DNA from: Sphingomonas sp. CFBP 8760 | GTDB lineage: Bacteria > Pseudomonadota > Alphaproteobacteria > Sphingomonadales > Sphingomonadaceae | Assembly (NCBI RefSeq): GCF_014841615.1 | Contig: NZ_JACYUG010000001.1 | Location: 62,001-126,000 of the forward strand | Reading direction: 5' to 3' | Length of the DNA stretch: 64,000 nucleotides | Shown: in pieces, positions 29,161-40,991 of the stretch | Numbering within the stretch: the stretch's first letter is position 1 | Layout of the letters: the number at the start of each line of letters is the position of its first letter | Notes under the pieces: model-generated | Databases searched by the model: none | Seen by the model: the letters and a program-made list of their open reading frames with translations, nothing else | What the model was told of the DNA's origin: nothing | Made by a program: the position numbers and the translations under genes

Positions 29161-29245
29161 CGTCATTGCGAGGAGCGAAGCGACGCGGCAATCCAGAGGC
29201 CGCACACACGACGCCCCGGATCGCCGCGCTACCCCCGCAACGACG
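29161..29245. repeat. dispersed intergenic palindromic repeat, copy 4 of 4 (diverged)
   Basis: It starts CGTCATTGCGAGGAGCGAAG and ends CCGCGCTACCCCCGCAACGACG. The right arm has drifted, so the palindrome is weaker than in copies 1-3. The left arm GCGAGGAGCGAAGCGACGCG is a sequence I recognise as a common alphaproteobacterial intergenic repeat. Confidence 0.75.
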
Positions 29246-29256
29246 AACGGATCACC

Positions 29257-32001
<2,745 letters not shown>

Positions 32002-32085
32002 GTGGGCGGGTTCCTGATAACGAGAAAAGCGCGGCCCGCCCCCGATAGAGGCGACCGCTGAAGACAGGGTGAAGGCGTCCGCCCG

Positions 32086-32337
32086 CTATTCGCGGCGGCG
32101 TGCCGCCCAGAATGGCTGCGTCGGCGACAGCGACCACGCCGTCACCACGGCCGCGATTCGCGACCCCTGCGGCATCACATCGGCCGGCCGGTGCGTCGGC
32201 ACCGCACGCCGTGCCGTCGTCGCCGCCGCGACGACCGACTGTCCCGCCACCGCCTGCGCCACGTCGGGCGACCGCACGCTGCCGCCGATCCCGGTCAGGG
32301 CGGACAACAGGGCAGACAGGAGCAGCAACAGGTTCAT
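32086..32337 (-). CDS. small hypothetical protein with signal peptide, upstream of secA
   Basis: An 83-residue frame with an N-terminal hydrophobic segment (MNLLLLLSALLSALTGIGG) that looks like a signal peptide, then an Ala/Val-rich stretch ending ARRRE. It lies 84 bases before secA on the same strand. No Shine-Dalgarno is clear, and I do not recognise a family. It may be a real small secreted protein; chance coding in GC-rich DNA remains possible. Confidence 0.45.
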   Translation of the reverse strand: MNLLLLLSALLSALTGIGGSVRSPDVAQAVAGQSVVAAATTARRAVPTHRPADVMPQGSRIAAVVTAWSLSPTQPFWAARRRE

Positions 32338-32398
32338 GCGCGCCCGGACATAGGGAGCATGGGCTAAACAGTCCATCCCGCCGGGGCGTGGGAAGATG

Positions 32399-32638
32399 GT
32401 TCACGCGAAGACGCGAAGACGCGAGGGAAGAAGGTGGATTCGCGCAGAGGCGCAGAGGGCGCGGAGATATCGTTCGCGGCTTCTGCGCCTCTTTCCGCGC
32501 AGCGGCTTTCGTATCTCGACCGGGTATGAGCAAGTCCGCTGACGCGGGCGGGGTTTTCTCTGCGCCCTCCGCGCCTCTGCGCGAACCACCCCTCTTCGCA
32601 CCTTCGCCTCTTCGCTTCTTCGCCTCTTCGCGTGAACC
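32399..32638. repeat. long inverted repeat of short CTTCGC/GCGAAG units
   Basis: Within a 493-base gap (32338-32830) without a supported gene. The outer arms are GGTTCACGCGAAG (32399-32411) and its exact complement CTTCGCGTGAACC (32626-32638). Inner arms around 32439-32467 and 32557-32585 (TTCGCGCAGAGGCGCAGAGG and complement) are also nearly complementary. The arms contain repeated GAAGACGC or CTTCGCCT units. The rest of the gap shows nothing else. Confidence 0.75.
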
Positions 32639-32830
32639 CACACGCCCCGGCACCGGCAATCGAAACGTGGATTGGGGCCGGCGCTGTCCTACAGACGGCC
32701 TTCATGGCAAGGATCGGTCATGTCCGCCGCGTCGTCCCCGGAAAGTCACACCTCACCCTTTGTCGGACCCCTGTAGGATGCGACTTTTGAGACTTTCCAG
32801 CGCCCGTCCTTTCCCGCAAAGCCCCCGGTC

Positions 32831-34057
32831 ATGAGCCACGCCATCTCTCCCCTCGCCCTGCCGTTCCCCGCCATGCCGCCGGTCGCCGGCGTCGAGCTGC
32901 GCGTCGCGCGGGCGCGGTACAAGACATGGGATCGCTGCGACCTGACCTTCGTCACGCTCGCCCCCGGCACCGCGGTCGCGGGCGTCCTGACGCAAAGCAG
33001 ATGCCCCTCGCCGGAGGTGGAATGGTGCCGCCGCGCGCTGGTGCTGGGTCAGGCGCGGGCATTGGTGGTGAACGCGGGCAATTCCAATGCCTTCACCGGC
33101 GATCGGGGCCGACAGGCGGTGGAGGCGATCGCCGCACGCACCGCCGCCCATGCCGGATGCCAGCCGTCGGACGTGTTCGTCGCCTCCACCGGCGTGATCG
33201 GCGTGCCGCTGCCGATCGACCGCGCCGAGGCCGGGCTGGACGCGGCCTTCGTCGCGACGCCCTGCAACTGGCAGGCGGCGGCCGAGACGATCGGCACCAC
33301 CGATACCTATCCCAAGGGCGCGACGACCACCGCGATCGTCGATGGCCGCCCGGTGACGCTGGTCGGGATCATCAAGGGATCGGGGATGATCGCCCCGGAC
33401 ATGGCGACGATGCTGGGGTTTATCTTCACCGATGCCGACGTCGACCCCGCCTTCCTGCAAGGGATGCTGACCGCCGCCAACGCCAGCACCTTCTCGTGCA
33501 TCACCGTCGATGGCGACACCTCGACCAGCGACACGGTGCTGGCGTTCGCCACCGGCGCGGCGGGCAATGCGACGCTGGTCGATGACGACAGCGCGGGGGC
33601 CGACGCCTTCCGCGCCGCCCTCACCGACCTGTGCCATCAACTCGCCCTACTGGTCGTCCGCGATGGCGAAGGGGCGAGCAAGCTGATCGAGATCGCCGTC
33701 ACCGGCGCCGACAGCGACCGCAGCGCCCACCGCATCGCGATGAGCATCGCCAACTCACCGCTGGTGAAGACCGCGATCGCGGGCGAGGATGCGAACTGGG
33801 GCCGGATCGTCATGGCGGTGGGCAAGGCCGGCGAACCGGCGGAGCGCGACCGCCTCGCCATCCGCTTCGGCGCCACGCAGGTGGCCGAGGCCGGACTGGC
33901 CGTGGCGGGCTATGACGAAGCGCCGGTGGCCGCGCACCTGAAGGGCAGCGAGATCGAGATCGGCGTCGATCTGGGTCTGGGCGAGGGCAGCGCCACGGTG
34001 TGGACCTGCGACCTGACCCATGGCTACATCTCGATCAACGCCGACTATCGCAGCTGA
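32831..34057 (+). CDS. argJ: bifunctional glutamate N-acetyltransferase / amino-acid acetyltransferase ArgJ
   Basis: A 408-residue enzyme of arginine biosynthesis, transferring acetyl from N-acetylornithine to glutamate (cyclic route) and possibly from acetyl-CoA. The self-cleavage site MATMLG places the nucleophile at Thr193, which becomes the N-terminus of the beta subunit. KGATTTAIVDG (162-172) and the C-terminal HGYISINADYRS are typical. Length is standard. Monofunctional versus bifunctional use cannot be judged from sequence. It is flanked by two different inverted-repeat families and converges on trxA. Confidence 0.96.
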   Translation: MSHAISPLALPFPAMPPVAGVELRVARARYKTWDRCDLTFVTLAPGTAVAGVLTQSRCPSPEVEWCRRALVLGQARALVVNAGNSNAFTGDRGRQAVEAIAARTAAHAGCQPSDVFVASTGVIGVPLPIDRAEAGLDAAFVATPCNWQAAAETIGTTDTYPKGATTTAIVDGRPVTLVGIIKGSGMIAPDMATMLGFIFTDADVDPAFLQGMLTAANASTFSCITVDGDTSTSDTVLAFATGAAGNATLVDDDSAGADAFRAALTDLCHQLALLVVRDGEGASKLIEIAVTGADSDRSAHRIAMSIANSPLVKTAIAGEDANWGRIVMAVGKAGEPAERDRLAIRFGATQVAEAGLAVAGYDEAPVAAHLKGSEIEIGVDLGLGEGSATVWTCDLTHGYISINADYRS

Positions 34058-34111
34058 TCGTTTCCCTTCCCGGATTCTCCCGGGAAGCCTGTCCTTCTAC
34101 CTTGGCTCTTC

Positions 34112-34201
34112 TTCCCCGGCGGAGGCCGGGGCCCAGTTGGGAAAGCCTTGCTGACCATTTACCAGCATTCGTCCAACTGGACCCCGGCCTCCGCCGGGGA
34201 A
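34112..34201. repeat. 29-base inverted repeat between argJ and trxA
   Basis: TTCCCCGGCGGAGGCCGGGG... (34112-34140) and its complement (34173-34201) match at 28 of 29 positions, with a 32-base centre. It lies between convergent genes and so could form a long hairpin ending transcription from both sides. I recognise this CCCCGGCGGAGGCCGGGG unit as frequent in sphingomonad intergenic regions. Confidence 0.85.
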
Positions 34202-34251
34202 GCGTATTCTATTGGGAAGAAAAGCTGAATTCAGAGACTCTGGTCGGGCGC

Positions 34252-34572
34252 CTACAGCTCGCCCTGCAACCACGCCTTCAGGCGACCCTTGGGTTCCGCA
34301 CCCACCTTGGTCGCGGCCGGGGCGCCGCCCTTGAACAGGATCATCGTCGGGATACCGCGCACGCCGTACTTGCCGGGCGCATCGGGATTGTCGTCGATGT
34401 TCAGCTTGGCGATCGTCACCTGCTCGCCCAGCTCCTCGGAAATCTCTTCCAGCGAGGGGCCGATCATCTTGCACGGGCCGCACCATTCCGCCCAGAAATC
34501 GACCAGCACCGGGCGGTCGGAATTCAGCACGTCCGCCTCGAAACTGGCGTCGGTGATCTGCTTGGTTGCCAT
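34252..34572 (-). CDS. trxA: thioredoxin TrxA
   Basis: A 106-residue thioredoxin-fold protein with the active site WCGPC (Trp30 to Cys34), cis-Pro in RGIPT (near residues 72-76) and no signal peptide. It reduces cytoplasmic disulfides with electrons from thioredoxin reductase. It is 64 bases downstream of addA, at the end of the divL-addA gene string, an order conserved in alphaproteobacteria. Confidence 0.97.
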   Translation of the reverse strand: MATKQITDASFEADVLNSDRPVLVDFWAEWCGPCKMIGPSLEEISEELGEQVTIAKLNIDDNPDAPGKYGVRGIPTMILFKGGAPAATKVGAEPKGRLKAWLQGEL

Positions 34573-34636
34573 TGTCGTGATACTCCTTCGCCGGACGATT
34601 TAGGGTGCCGGATCGTTCCGCTCAACACATGGGCGA

Positions 34637-37600
34637 TCAGCTTTGCTCCGTGACGGGATAGCGTGGCTTGTGCATCGCCAGATCGGCGTCGGTCAGCGTG
34701 ACCAGCACCGGCCCGGCGGTGTACAGCAACGACGCCTCCACCGGCCGCCCCGGAAAGATCACTTTCAGGGCGGCGACATAGCCTGCCATCTGGCGCAGGT
34801 GATAATCCGGCGGCGTATCGGGCACGCGCCGGCCGGTCTTGAAATCGACCACGCGGATGGTGTTGCCGACCAGCAGCCGGTCGACCTTGCCGGACACCAC
34901 CAGCCCGCCCTCGATCGTCGCGGCGATCGGCGCCTCGGCCAGGCTGTCGGGGCCGAACAGCGCGGCGTGCGCCGGATCGTCGATCACCCGCAGCGCCGCC
35001 GCCACGATCTCCGCCCGCCGCGTCGCCTCACCGATACCCGCCGCCTGCGCCAGCCAGCGATCCGCCGCGCGTGCGCGGTCGGCGGCGGCCACCGCCGGCA
35101 ACCGCTCGAACAGCGCATGGATCAGGCTGCCCCGCTCCGCCGCCGCCCGCATCGCGGCGGTGGGTGGCGGGTCGGAAACCATGTCTTCGCCCAGCGCCGA
35201 CGGCGCGAGCGGACGCGGCGGTCGCGCCTCGACCGGCGCGGGCGTCCGCGCCCAGTCGGGCAGCAGCACCGGATCGCGGGTCGCCGTCGCCGCCTCGCCG
35301 CGGACCGGCGGCACCGGCTTGCCGTCCTCGAACCGCCGGACGCCGCCGCCCTCGACCACGGGGACTCCCAGCGTGGTCATCGCGCGGGCGGCGGCGGCAT
35401 ACCAGCTGGCGGCTGGCGGCTCCCCCTTCGCCTTGGGGCCCAGCGCGCCGGCGATCACCAGCCGTTCCTCGGCGCGGGTCGCCGCGACATAGAACAGCCG
35501 CCAATGCTCCTCCAGTTCGCGCGCCTCGGCGGCGCTGCGCACCTCGTCGAGCGGGCCGCCCCGTTCCCCGGCGCGTGGCGCAAACACCGGGATCGCCGCC
35601 GCGCCGTCCTCCGGCGACCAGCGCAGCACCGATCGCGGCGAGGCGGTGGGATCGACGCACGCATCCGCCAGGATCACCACCGGCGCCTGCAACCCCTTGG
35701 CCCCGTGCGCGGTCATCACCCGCACCGCGTCCAGCGGCGCGGAGGGGTCGCGCACGATCTCCACGTCGCCGCGATCGAACCAGTCGAGGAAGCGTTGCAG
35801 CGACGGCGTCGTGGTGTGTTCGAACGCCAGTGCCGCGCCCAGCAGTTCCTCGATCGGATCGCGCGCCTCCGCGCCCAGCCGGTGGAGCAGCTTGCGTCGC
35901 CCGTCGAGCGGCCCGGACAGCAACTCCTCCAGGAACTGATAGGGCGTGGTGAAATCGGCGCGTGCCAGGATGCGGCGCAGCGGCGCCAGCCGTTCGGTCG
36001 TCTGGGTATCGGCCAGATGCGACCACAGGCTGCCCTCCTTGCGGGGTGCCGCAACCATCAGCTCGTCCTGCGTCCACCCGATCAGCGGCGACACCAGCAG
36101 GCTGGCCAGCGACAGGTCGTCGTCCGGCTGCAACGCGAAGCGCACCGCCGCCAGCAGGTCCTGCACCGCCAGCGGCGCGTTCAGCCGCAACCGGTCCACC
36201 CCGGCGACCGGCACCCCCTCGGCATAGAGGCGCGCCACGATCAGCGCCGCCAGATCGCCACGACGCTTGACCAGGATCATCACATCCTCGGGCCGGATCG
36301 GCCGGCCGCGCGCACCCAGCATCGTTTTCTCGTCCAGCCAGCCGCGTACCGCCCGCGCGATATCGCCCGCCAGTTGCCGGACCGAGTCGGTTACCCAGCC
36401 TTCTTCCTCGTCCTCGCCATGGTCGCCCGGCACGACGGGTGGCCACAGCGTCACGCTGCCCGATCCCGGCACCTCGCTGGCATGGGTCTCGATCGCGCCG
36501 ATCGCGCCCAGCCCCGGTTCGGGCACCTCGGCCACGGCGGCGTCGACGAAGGCCAGCACCGGCCGGGTCGAGCGGAAGCTCTGGGTCAGCGACAGCCGAT
36601 GGAACGGCAGGCCGCGTTCCTCCTCCGGCCAGTCGTCATCGCCCGCCACCGATTGCGCCTGCTGCCCGAAATGGCGCTCGGCCCAGGCGAAGTTGAACGG
36701 GCTGGTACCCTGAAAGCCGAAGATCGCCTGTTTCCAGTCGCCGACCGTGAACAGCGTCCGGCTCGACGGGGCATGGACGCCGCGCCCGACGAAGAACTCG
36801 TCGGCGATCGCCCGCACGATCCGCCACTGGTCCAGATTGGTGTCCTGCGCCTCGTCGATCAGAACGTGCTCGGTCACCTGATCCAGCTTGAAGCGCACCC
36901 ATTCGCCGACGCCCGGTTGTTCGAGCAGTGCGACGGTGCTGCGGATCAGGTCGTCGAAATCGACCCCGCCGACCCGGCGCTTGGCCACGTCATAGGCGCG
37001 CGCATAATCGCGCCCCACCGCCAGCCCGCCCGCCAGCAGATCGGCATAGCCGATGCGCGCGCCGAGCGAGATGATGTCGATGCATCGCGTGCCCAGCTCG
37101 GTCGCCAGTTCGACATAATCGGGTTCCGCCGCGATCAGCTTGGGCGATGCCTTGCGCGGCTCCCCCTTGCCGGTCAGCACCACCCCGGCCAGTTCCGACA
37201 GCGAGGCGGCGCGCGCCTCCGCCCCGCCGGTCAGCCAGCGCGCGACGATATCGGCATGGGCCAGGCCGGTCGCGGTGCCCCAGGCGGCATTGGCCCCGGC
37301 GATGCGGCGGATCGCCGCCAGGTCGAGCGCCGCGACGCCCTCCGCGATCGCCGCCGCCGCCTCACCCTGCGGCAGGTCGAGCGCGCGGCGCAGCCATGGC
37401 CCGATCCCGGACGGCAACGCCTCCAGCGCCCGCAGCGATTTCGCACAGGCATGGAGGAAGGATTCCGCCCCGCCCTCGCCCAGCCGCAGCGACAGCGCGC
37501 CGATCGTCTCGACCACGATCCCGCGCCCCTCGCGCTCGGCATCGGACAGCATCGTCGCCAATGCCTCGCGCGCCAGCACCGCCTCCTCGCGCGCCTCCAG

Positions 37601-38056
37601 CGGGCGGAAGCCGGGGGTCAGCCCCGCCTCGACCGGGAAGGCGGCGAGCAGCCCCTGACAAAACCCGTGGATCGTCTGGATGCGCAGGCCGCCACCCGGC
37701 GCGTCCAGCACCTTGGCGAACAGCGTCCGGGCGCGGCCACGCTGCACCGGATCGCCGGGCTCGCCCAGCGCATGGAGATCGGCGGCCAGCACCGTATCGG
37801 GCAGCCGCACCCACGCGGCGAGGCGGGCGTTGACGCGGTGCGCCATCTCCGCCGCGCCCGCCTTGGTAAAGGTCAGGCACAGGATCGCGGATGGCTCCAC
37901 CCCCTGCAGCAACAGGCGGAACACGCGGGCGGACAGCACCTGCGTCTTGCCGGTGCCGGCGGAGGCGGACAGCCAGACATGCGCCTGCGGATCGCTGGCC
38001 GCGGCCTGATCGCCCTTGAGGCGTGGCAGGGGGCGCAGTTCAGCGGTCACGGCCAT
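34637..38056 (-). CDS. addA: double-strand break repair helicase-nuclease AddA
   Basis: An 1139-residue UvrD/SF1 helicase fused to a RecB-type nuclease. Walker A is ASAGTGKT (residues 31-38), motif Ia LTFTKAGAAEMA (about 59-70), and motif II is VLIDEAQDTN. The C-terminal PD-(D/E)XK nuclease contains VVDFKTGRR near the end. With AddB it resects double-strand ends and loads RecA, replacing RecBCD. The start overlaps the addB stop by 17 bases, so the two subunits are coupled. Size is normal for the alphaproteobacterial type. Confidence 0.97.
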   Translation of the reverse strand: MAVTAELRPLPRLKGDQAAASDPQAHVWLSASAGTGKTQVLSARVFRLLLQGVEPSAILCLTFTKAGAAEMAHRVNARLAAWVRLPDTVLAADLHALGEPGDPVQRGRARTLFAKVLDAPGGGLRIQTIHGFCQGLLAAFPVEAGLTPGFRPLEAREEAVLAREALATMLSDAEREGRGIVVETIGALSLRLGEGGAESFLHACAKSLRALEALPSGIGPWLRRALDLPQGEAAAAIAEGVAALDLAAIRRIAGANAAWGTATGLAHADIVARWLTGGAEARAASLSELAGVVLTGKGEPRKASPKLIAAEPDYVELATELGTRCIDIISLGARIGYADLLAGGLAVGRDYARAYDVAKRRVGGVDFDDLIRSTVALLEQPGVGEWVRFKLDQVTEHVLIDEAQDTNLDQWRIVRAIADEFFVGRGVHAPSSRTLFTVGDWKQAIFGFQGTSPFNFAWAERHFGQQAQSVAGDDDWPEEERGLPFHRLSLTQSFRSTRPVLAFVDAAVAEVPEPGLGAIGAIETHASEVPGSGSVTLWPPVVPGDHGEDEEEGWVTDSVRQLAGDIARAVRGWLDEKTMLGARGRPIRPEDVMILVKRRGDLAALIVARLYAEGVPVAGVDRLRLNAPLAVQDLLAAVRFALQPDDDLSLASLLVSPLIGWTQDELMVAAPRKEGSLWSHLADTQTTERLAPLRRILARADFTTPYQFLEELLSGPLDGRRKLLHRLGAEARDPIEELLGAALAFEHTTTPSLQRFLDWFDRGDVEIVRDPSAPLDAVRVMTAHGAKGLQAPVVILADACVDPTASPRSVLRWSPEDGAAAIPVFAPRAGERGGPLDEVRSAAEARELEEHWRLFYVAATRAEERLVIAGALGPKAKGEPPAASWYAAAARAMTTLGVPVVEGGGVRRFEDGKPVPPVRGEAATATRDPVLLPDWARTPAPVEARPPRPLAPSALGEDMVSDPPPTAAMRAAAERGSLIHALFERLPAVAAADRARAADRWLAQAAGIGEATRRAEIVAAALRVIDDPAHAALFGPDSLAEAPIAATIEGGLVVSGKVDRLLVGNTIRVVDFKTGRRVPDTPPDYHLRQMAGYVAALKVIFPGRPVEASLLYTAGPVLVTLTDADLAMHKPRYPVTEQS

Positions 38057-40991
38057 ACCATTCGTCGCGCCGCATCAACTGGTCGTATTCGGCATAGGGG
38101 GCATAATCGGGCACCAGCTTGGCGGTGAACGGTTCGGTGCCGGTCAGCCATCTGCCCACCACGTCGGTGAAATTGGCCGCCGCCAGCGTGGTGAAATCCC
38201 CGGTCACGATGCGGTCGCGCTTGCCGTCGGGATCGACGGGCGAATCGATATAGCCGAACGCGTCGCGCCGCTTGGCCAGCGACCAGTATTCGAACGCGCC
38301 CGCCACCCCGCGCACATCCTCGAACCCGCCGCGCTCCGCGATCAGGCCCAGCAAACCCAGTTGCAGGCTGAACCCCTCGCGCACCGCCGTCGCGCTGGGG
38401 GGCTTGCCGGTCTTGTAGTCGATCACCGCGATCCGCCCGTCCGCCAGCCGGTCCAGCCGGTCATAGCGCCCCGACAGGGTCACGCCGGCGATCTCGATCG
38501 TCCCCTTGCCCTCCGCCGCCAGCACATGACGGCCCTCGGCGGCGAACGCGGTGACCTGATCCGCGATCCAGTCGATCGCCTCGCGCAATCGCGGCTGCCA
38601 CAAGGCGCGCAGCAGCGGATGCACCTCGGCGGTTTCCAGCATCCGCATCGCCCGCGGGCGCAGCGCATCGGGGGCGCAGGCGTCCTGTCGCCACCATTGC
38701 TCCAGAATGTCGTGGACGGCGTTGCCCCGCCACGCGGCGGTGGGATCGGCATCGACCGGGTCGAGCGGCGACAGCCGCAGCACCCGGCGCGCATAGAAGG
38801 CATAGGGGTCCGCCTTCAGCCGATCGACCTCGGTCACCGAGATCGCGCGCGGCCGGCGCTGCGCGGGCGGCGACGGGGCCGGCCGGGCGGCGGGTTCGTG
38901 CGCGGCGGCTGCGTCGATCAGGCGGGCGCGTTCCTCCAGCGCATGATCGCGTTCGAACCGGTCGCCCGCCATCGCCTGCAACCGCAACCACAGCCGCGAG
39001 GCGAGCGCCGGCGACGATCCGTCGCGGCGCGAGCGGGTGACGATCACGCGCGGCGCGCCCAGCCCCTGCGCGAAATCATGCGCGGCGGTGCCGATCCGCC
39101 GTTCCAGCCCCATAACGCCCAATGTCGCGCGGATGCGCGGCGCCAGCCACGGATCGGGAGCGGGCCGGCCGGGCCAGACCCCTTCGTTCAGGCCGCCCAG
39201 GATCATCAGGTCGGCGGTCTGCAACCGCGCCTCGATCAGGCCGTAGATGGCGAGGCGTGGATGCCCGCGCCCCTGCGCCGGCCGCACCGCCACCTCGTCC
39301 AGCAACGTGCGCAGCAGTTGCGGCACCTCGACCGGATCGACCGTCGCGGGGCCGGCGGGGGCCTCCGCCTCCAGATCGGCGATGAACTCCGCCGCCGCCC
39401 GCCCGGCCGGACCGGACCAGAGCGGATCGCCGCACAGCGCCACCGCCGCCTCGCGCAGGCAGGCGATCAGCCCGCCCAGCGGCTGCGGCCCGGCGGCGAA
39501 GGTCCTGCCCACCGGTTCCAGCGCCGGGCAGGCTTCCGCCCAGAACGCCGCCGCCCGTCCCTTCAGCGCGCCGCCGATCCCGTCCAGCCCGGCCGGCGGG
39601 CGCGGCCCGCGCAAGGCCCGGTCGAGCAGGCGGACCCCGTCCAGCCACGGCAACCGCGCCTCGCCACCGCGCACCAGCGGATGCTTCAGCAGCGCGAGCA
39701 GCGACAGTGGCGCGAACCGCTGCGCCGCGGCCTCGGCCAGGGCGAGCAGCAGCGTGCCGGGTGCCGCCAGCGACAGCGGCCGGCCGGCGCTGTCGTCGAT
39801 CTCGATGCCCCAGCGGCTGCAATGCACCGCCACCCGCCGCGCCAGCGCGCGATCGGGGGTGACGAGCGCGGCGGTCCGCTCCGGTTCCTCCAGCGCCTCG
39901 CGCAGCGCCAGCGCGATCGCCTGCGCCTCGTCCGCCGGGGTGGCGAGTTCGGCGGCGGTCACCCCGGTCAGCCGGCGATCGGCGGCGGCGAGATCGGTCC
40001 ATTTGCCGGTGAAATCGGCCGGTGCCAGCGCGTTGGCGATCGCCCTGCCCCGCGCGGCATCGGCATCGGCCCCCTCGCCCCCGCCGCGCCAGCGCGACAC
40101 CTCGCCCCGGCCGACCCCCATCCGATGCAACAACTGGCGCAGGTGGAACTGGGGATGCGTCTCGATCGCCCGGCCCTCCGCCGGCATCAGCGCGTCCCAT
40201 TCCGCGTCCGGCATGTCGAGGTCGAGCCCCGCGAACACCACCTGTCCATGCGCCATGCCGGATACGCAGCGCAGCAGCCGCGCCACCGCCGGCGCGGCAT
40301 CGGTGATCCCCGCCGCGCACACGAACCCGGCCGGCGGCGTCCGCGCCCATCGCTGCTCCAGCTGGCCCAGCAATCGCGCCCGCCGCGCCGCCGCGTCGAT
40401 CACGCCCAGCCGCGCCAGTTCGGCGGGCCAGCGATCGAGCACCACCGAAAAGGTCGCCAGCGCGCGGCGCCAATGTTCGGTCAGCTCCGGCGCGAGATCC
40501 AGTTCGGCAAGGCGCGCGGGCGGCACCTCCTCCACCAGCAACTGGTCCAGCGTCCGGGCCAGATCGCCGGACAGCCGCACCGCCTCCGCCCCCGATACCG
40601 GATGGCCGGCCCGTGCCCGTTCCTCGCCCACCAGCCGGGCCAGGATCATGCGCCGGGCATACGGGGCGACCGCAGGGGGCGGCGGCGCCTCGTCATCGAC
40701 CGGATCGAGCGATGCGCCCACCGCCTCGCCCAGATCGGGATCGCCCAGCGGCACCAGCCGCGGCAGGATCAGCCCGCCGCCGCTGGCCCGCACGAACGCA
40801 TCGGTGATCGCGCGCACGGCGCGGTTGTTGGGCAGCAGCACCATGCCCCGTGCCAGTTCGTGCGGATCGCGCGCGCGCATCAGTCCGGCGACCAGCGCAT
40901 CCGCGAAGGCGCGGTGGGCGGGGATGGTGTACAGGCGCGGCCGGGCGACGCCGCCGGCCCCGGCCCCTATCCCGGCCCGGGCATCAGCCAT
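38040..40991 (-). CDS. addB: double-strand break repair protein AddB
   Basis: A 983-residue partner of AddA. The N-terminal region (LLPNNRAVRAITDAF, about 51-65) corresponds to the degenerate helicase lobe without a functional Walker A; the alphaproteobacterial AddB class is scaffold-like here. The C-terminal nuclease has IAVIDYKTGKPPS. The ATG at 40991 lies 8 bases inside the end of the upstream nucleotidyltransferase gene (overlap 40984-40991), and its stop overlaps addA. Confidence 0.95.
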   Translation of the reverse strand: MADARAGIGAGAGGVARPRLYTIPAHRAFADALVAGLMRARDPHELARGMVLLPNNRAVRAITDAFVRASGGGLILPRLVPLGDPDLGEAVGASLDPVDDEAPPPPAVAPYARRMILARLVGEERARAGHPVSGAEAVRLSGDLARTLDQLLVEEVPPARLAELDLAPELTEHWRRALATFSVVLDRWPAELARLGVIDAAARRARLLGQLEQRWARTPPAGFVCAAGITDAAPAVARLLRCVSGMAHGQVVFAGLDLDMPDAEWDALMPAEGRAIETHPQFHLRQLLHRMGVGRGEVSRWRGGGEGADADAARGRAIANALAPADFTGKWTDLAAADRRLTGVTAAELATPADEAQAIALALREALEEPERTAALVTPDRALARRVAVHCSRWGIEIDDSAGRPLSLAAPGTLLLALAEAAAQRFAPLSLLALLKHPLVRGGEARLPWLDGVRLLDRALRGPRPPAGLDGIGGALKGRAAAFWAEACPALEPVGRTFAAGPQPLGGLIACLREAAVALCGDPLWSGPAGRAAAEFIADLEAEAPAGPATVDPVEVPQLLRTLLDEVAVRPAQGRGHPRLAIYGLIEARLQTADLMILGGLNEGVWPGRPAPDPWLAPRIRATLGVMGLERRIGTAAHDFAQGLGAPRVIVTRSRRDGSSPALASRLWLRLQAMAGDRFERDHALEERARLIDAAAAHEPAARPAPSPPAQRRPRAISVTEVDRLKADPYAFYARRVLRLSPLDPVDADPTAAWRGNAVHDILEQWWRQDACAPDALRPRAMRMLETAEVHPLLRALWQPRLREAIDWIADQVTAFAAEGRHVLAAEGKGTIEIAGVTLSGRYDRLDRLADGRIAVIDYKTGKPPSATAVREGFSLQLGLLGLIAERGGFEDVRGVAGAFEYWSLAKRRDAFGYIDSPVDPDGKRDRIVTGDFTTLAAANFTDVVGRWLTGTEPFTAKLVPDYAPYAEYDQLMRRDEWYGRDR

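Noticed and set aside
32575..32638. CRISPR-like or tandem array of CTTCGCCT units
   Set aside because: Units are 6-9 bases, contiguous and part of an inverted repeat; there are no spacers and no cas genes.
32704..32790. 28-codon frame upstream of argJ
   Set aside because: No Shine-Dalgarno, no recognisable feature; likely chance.
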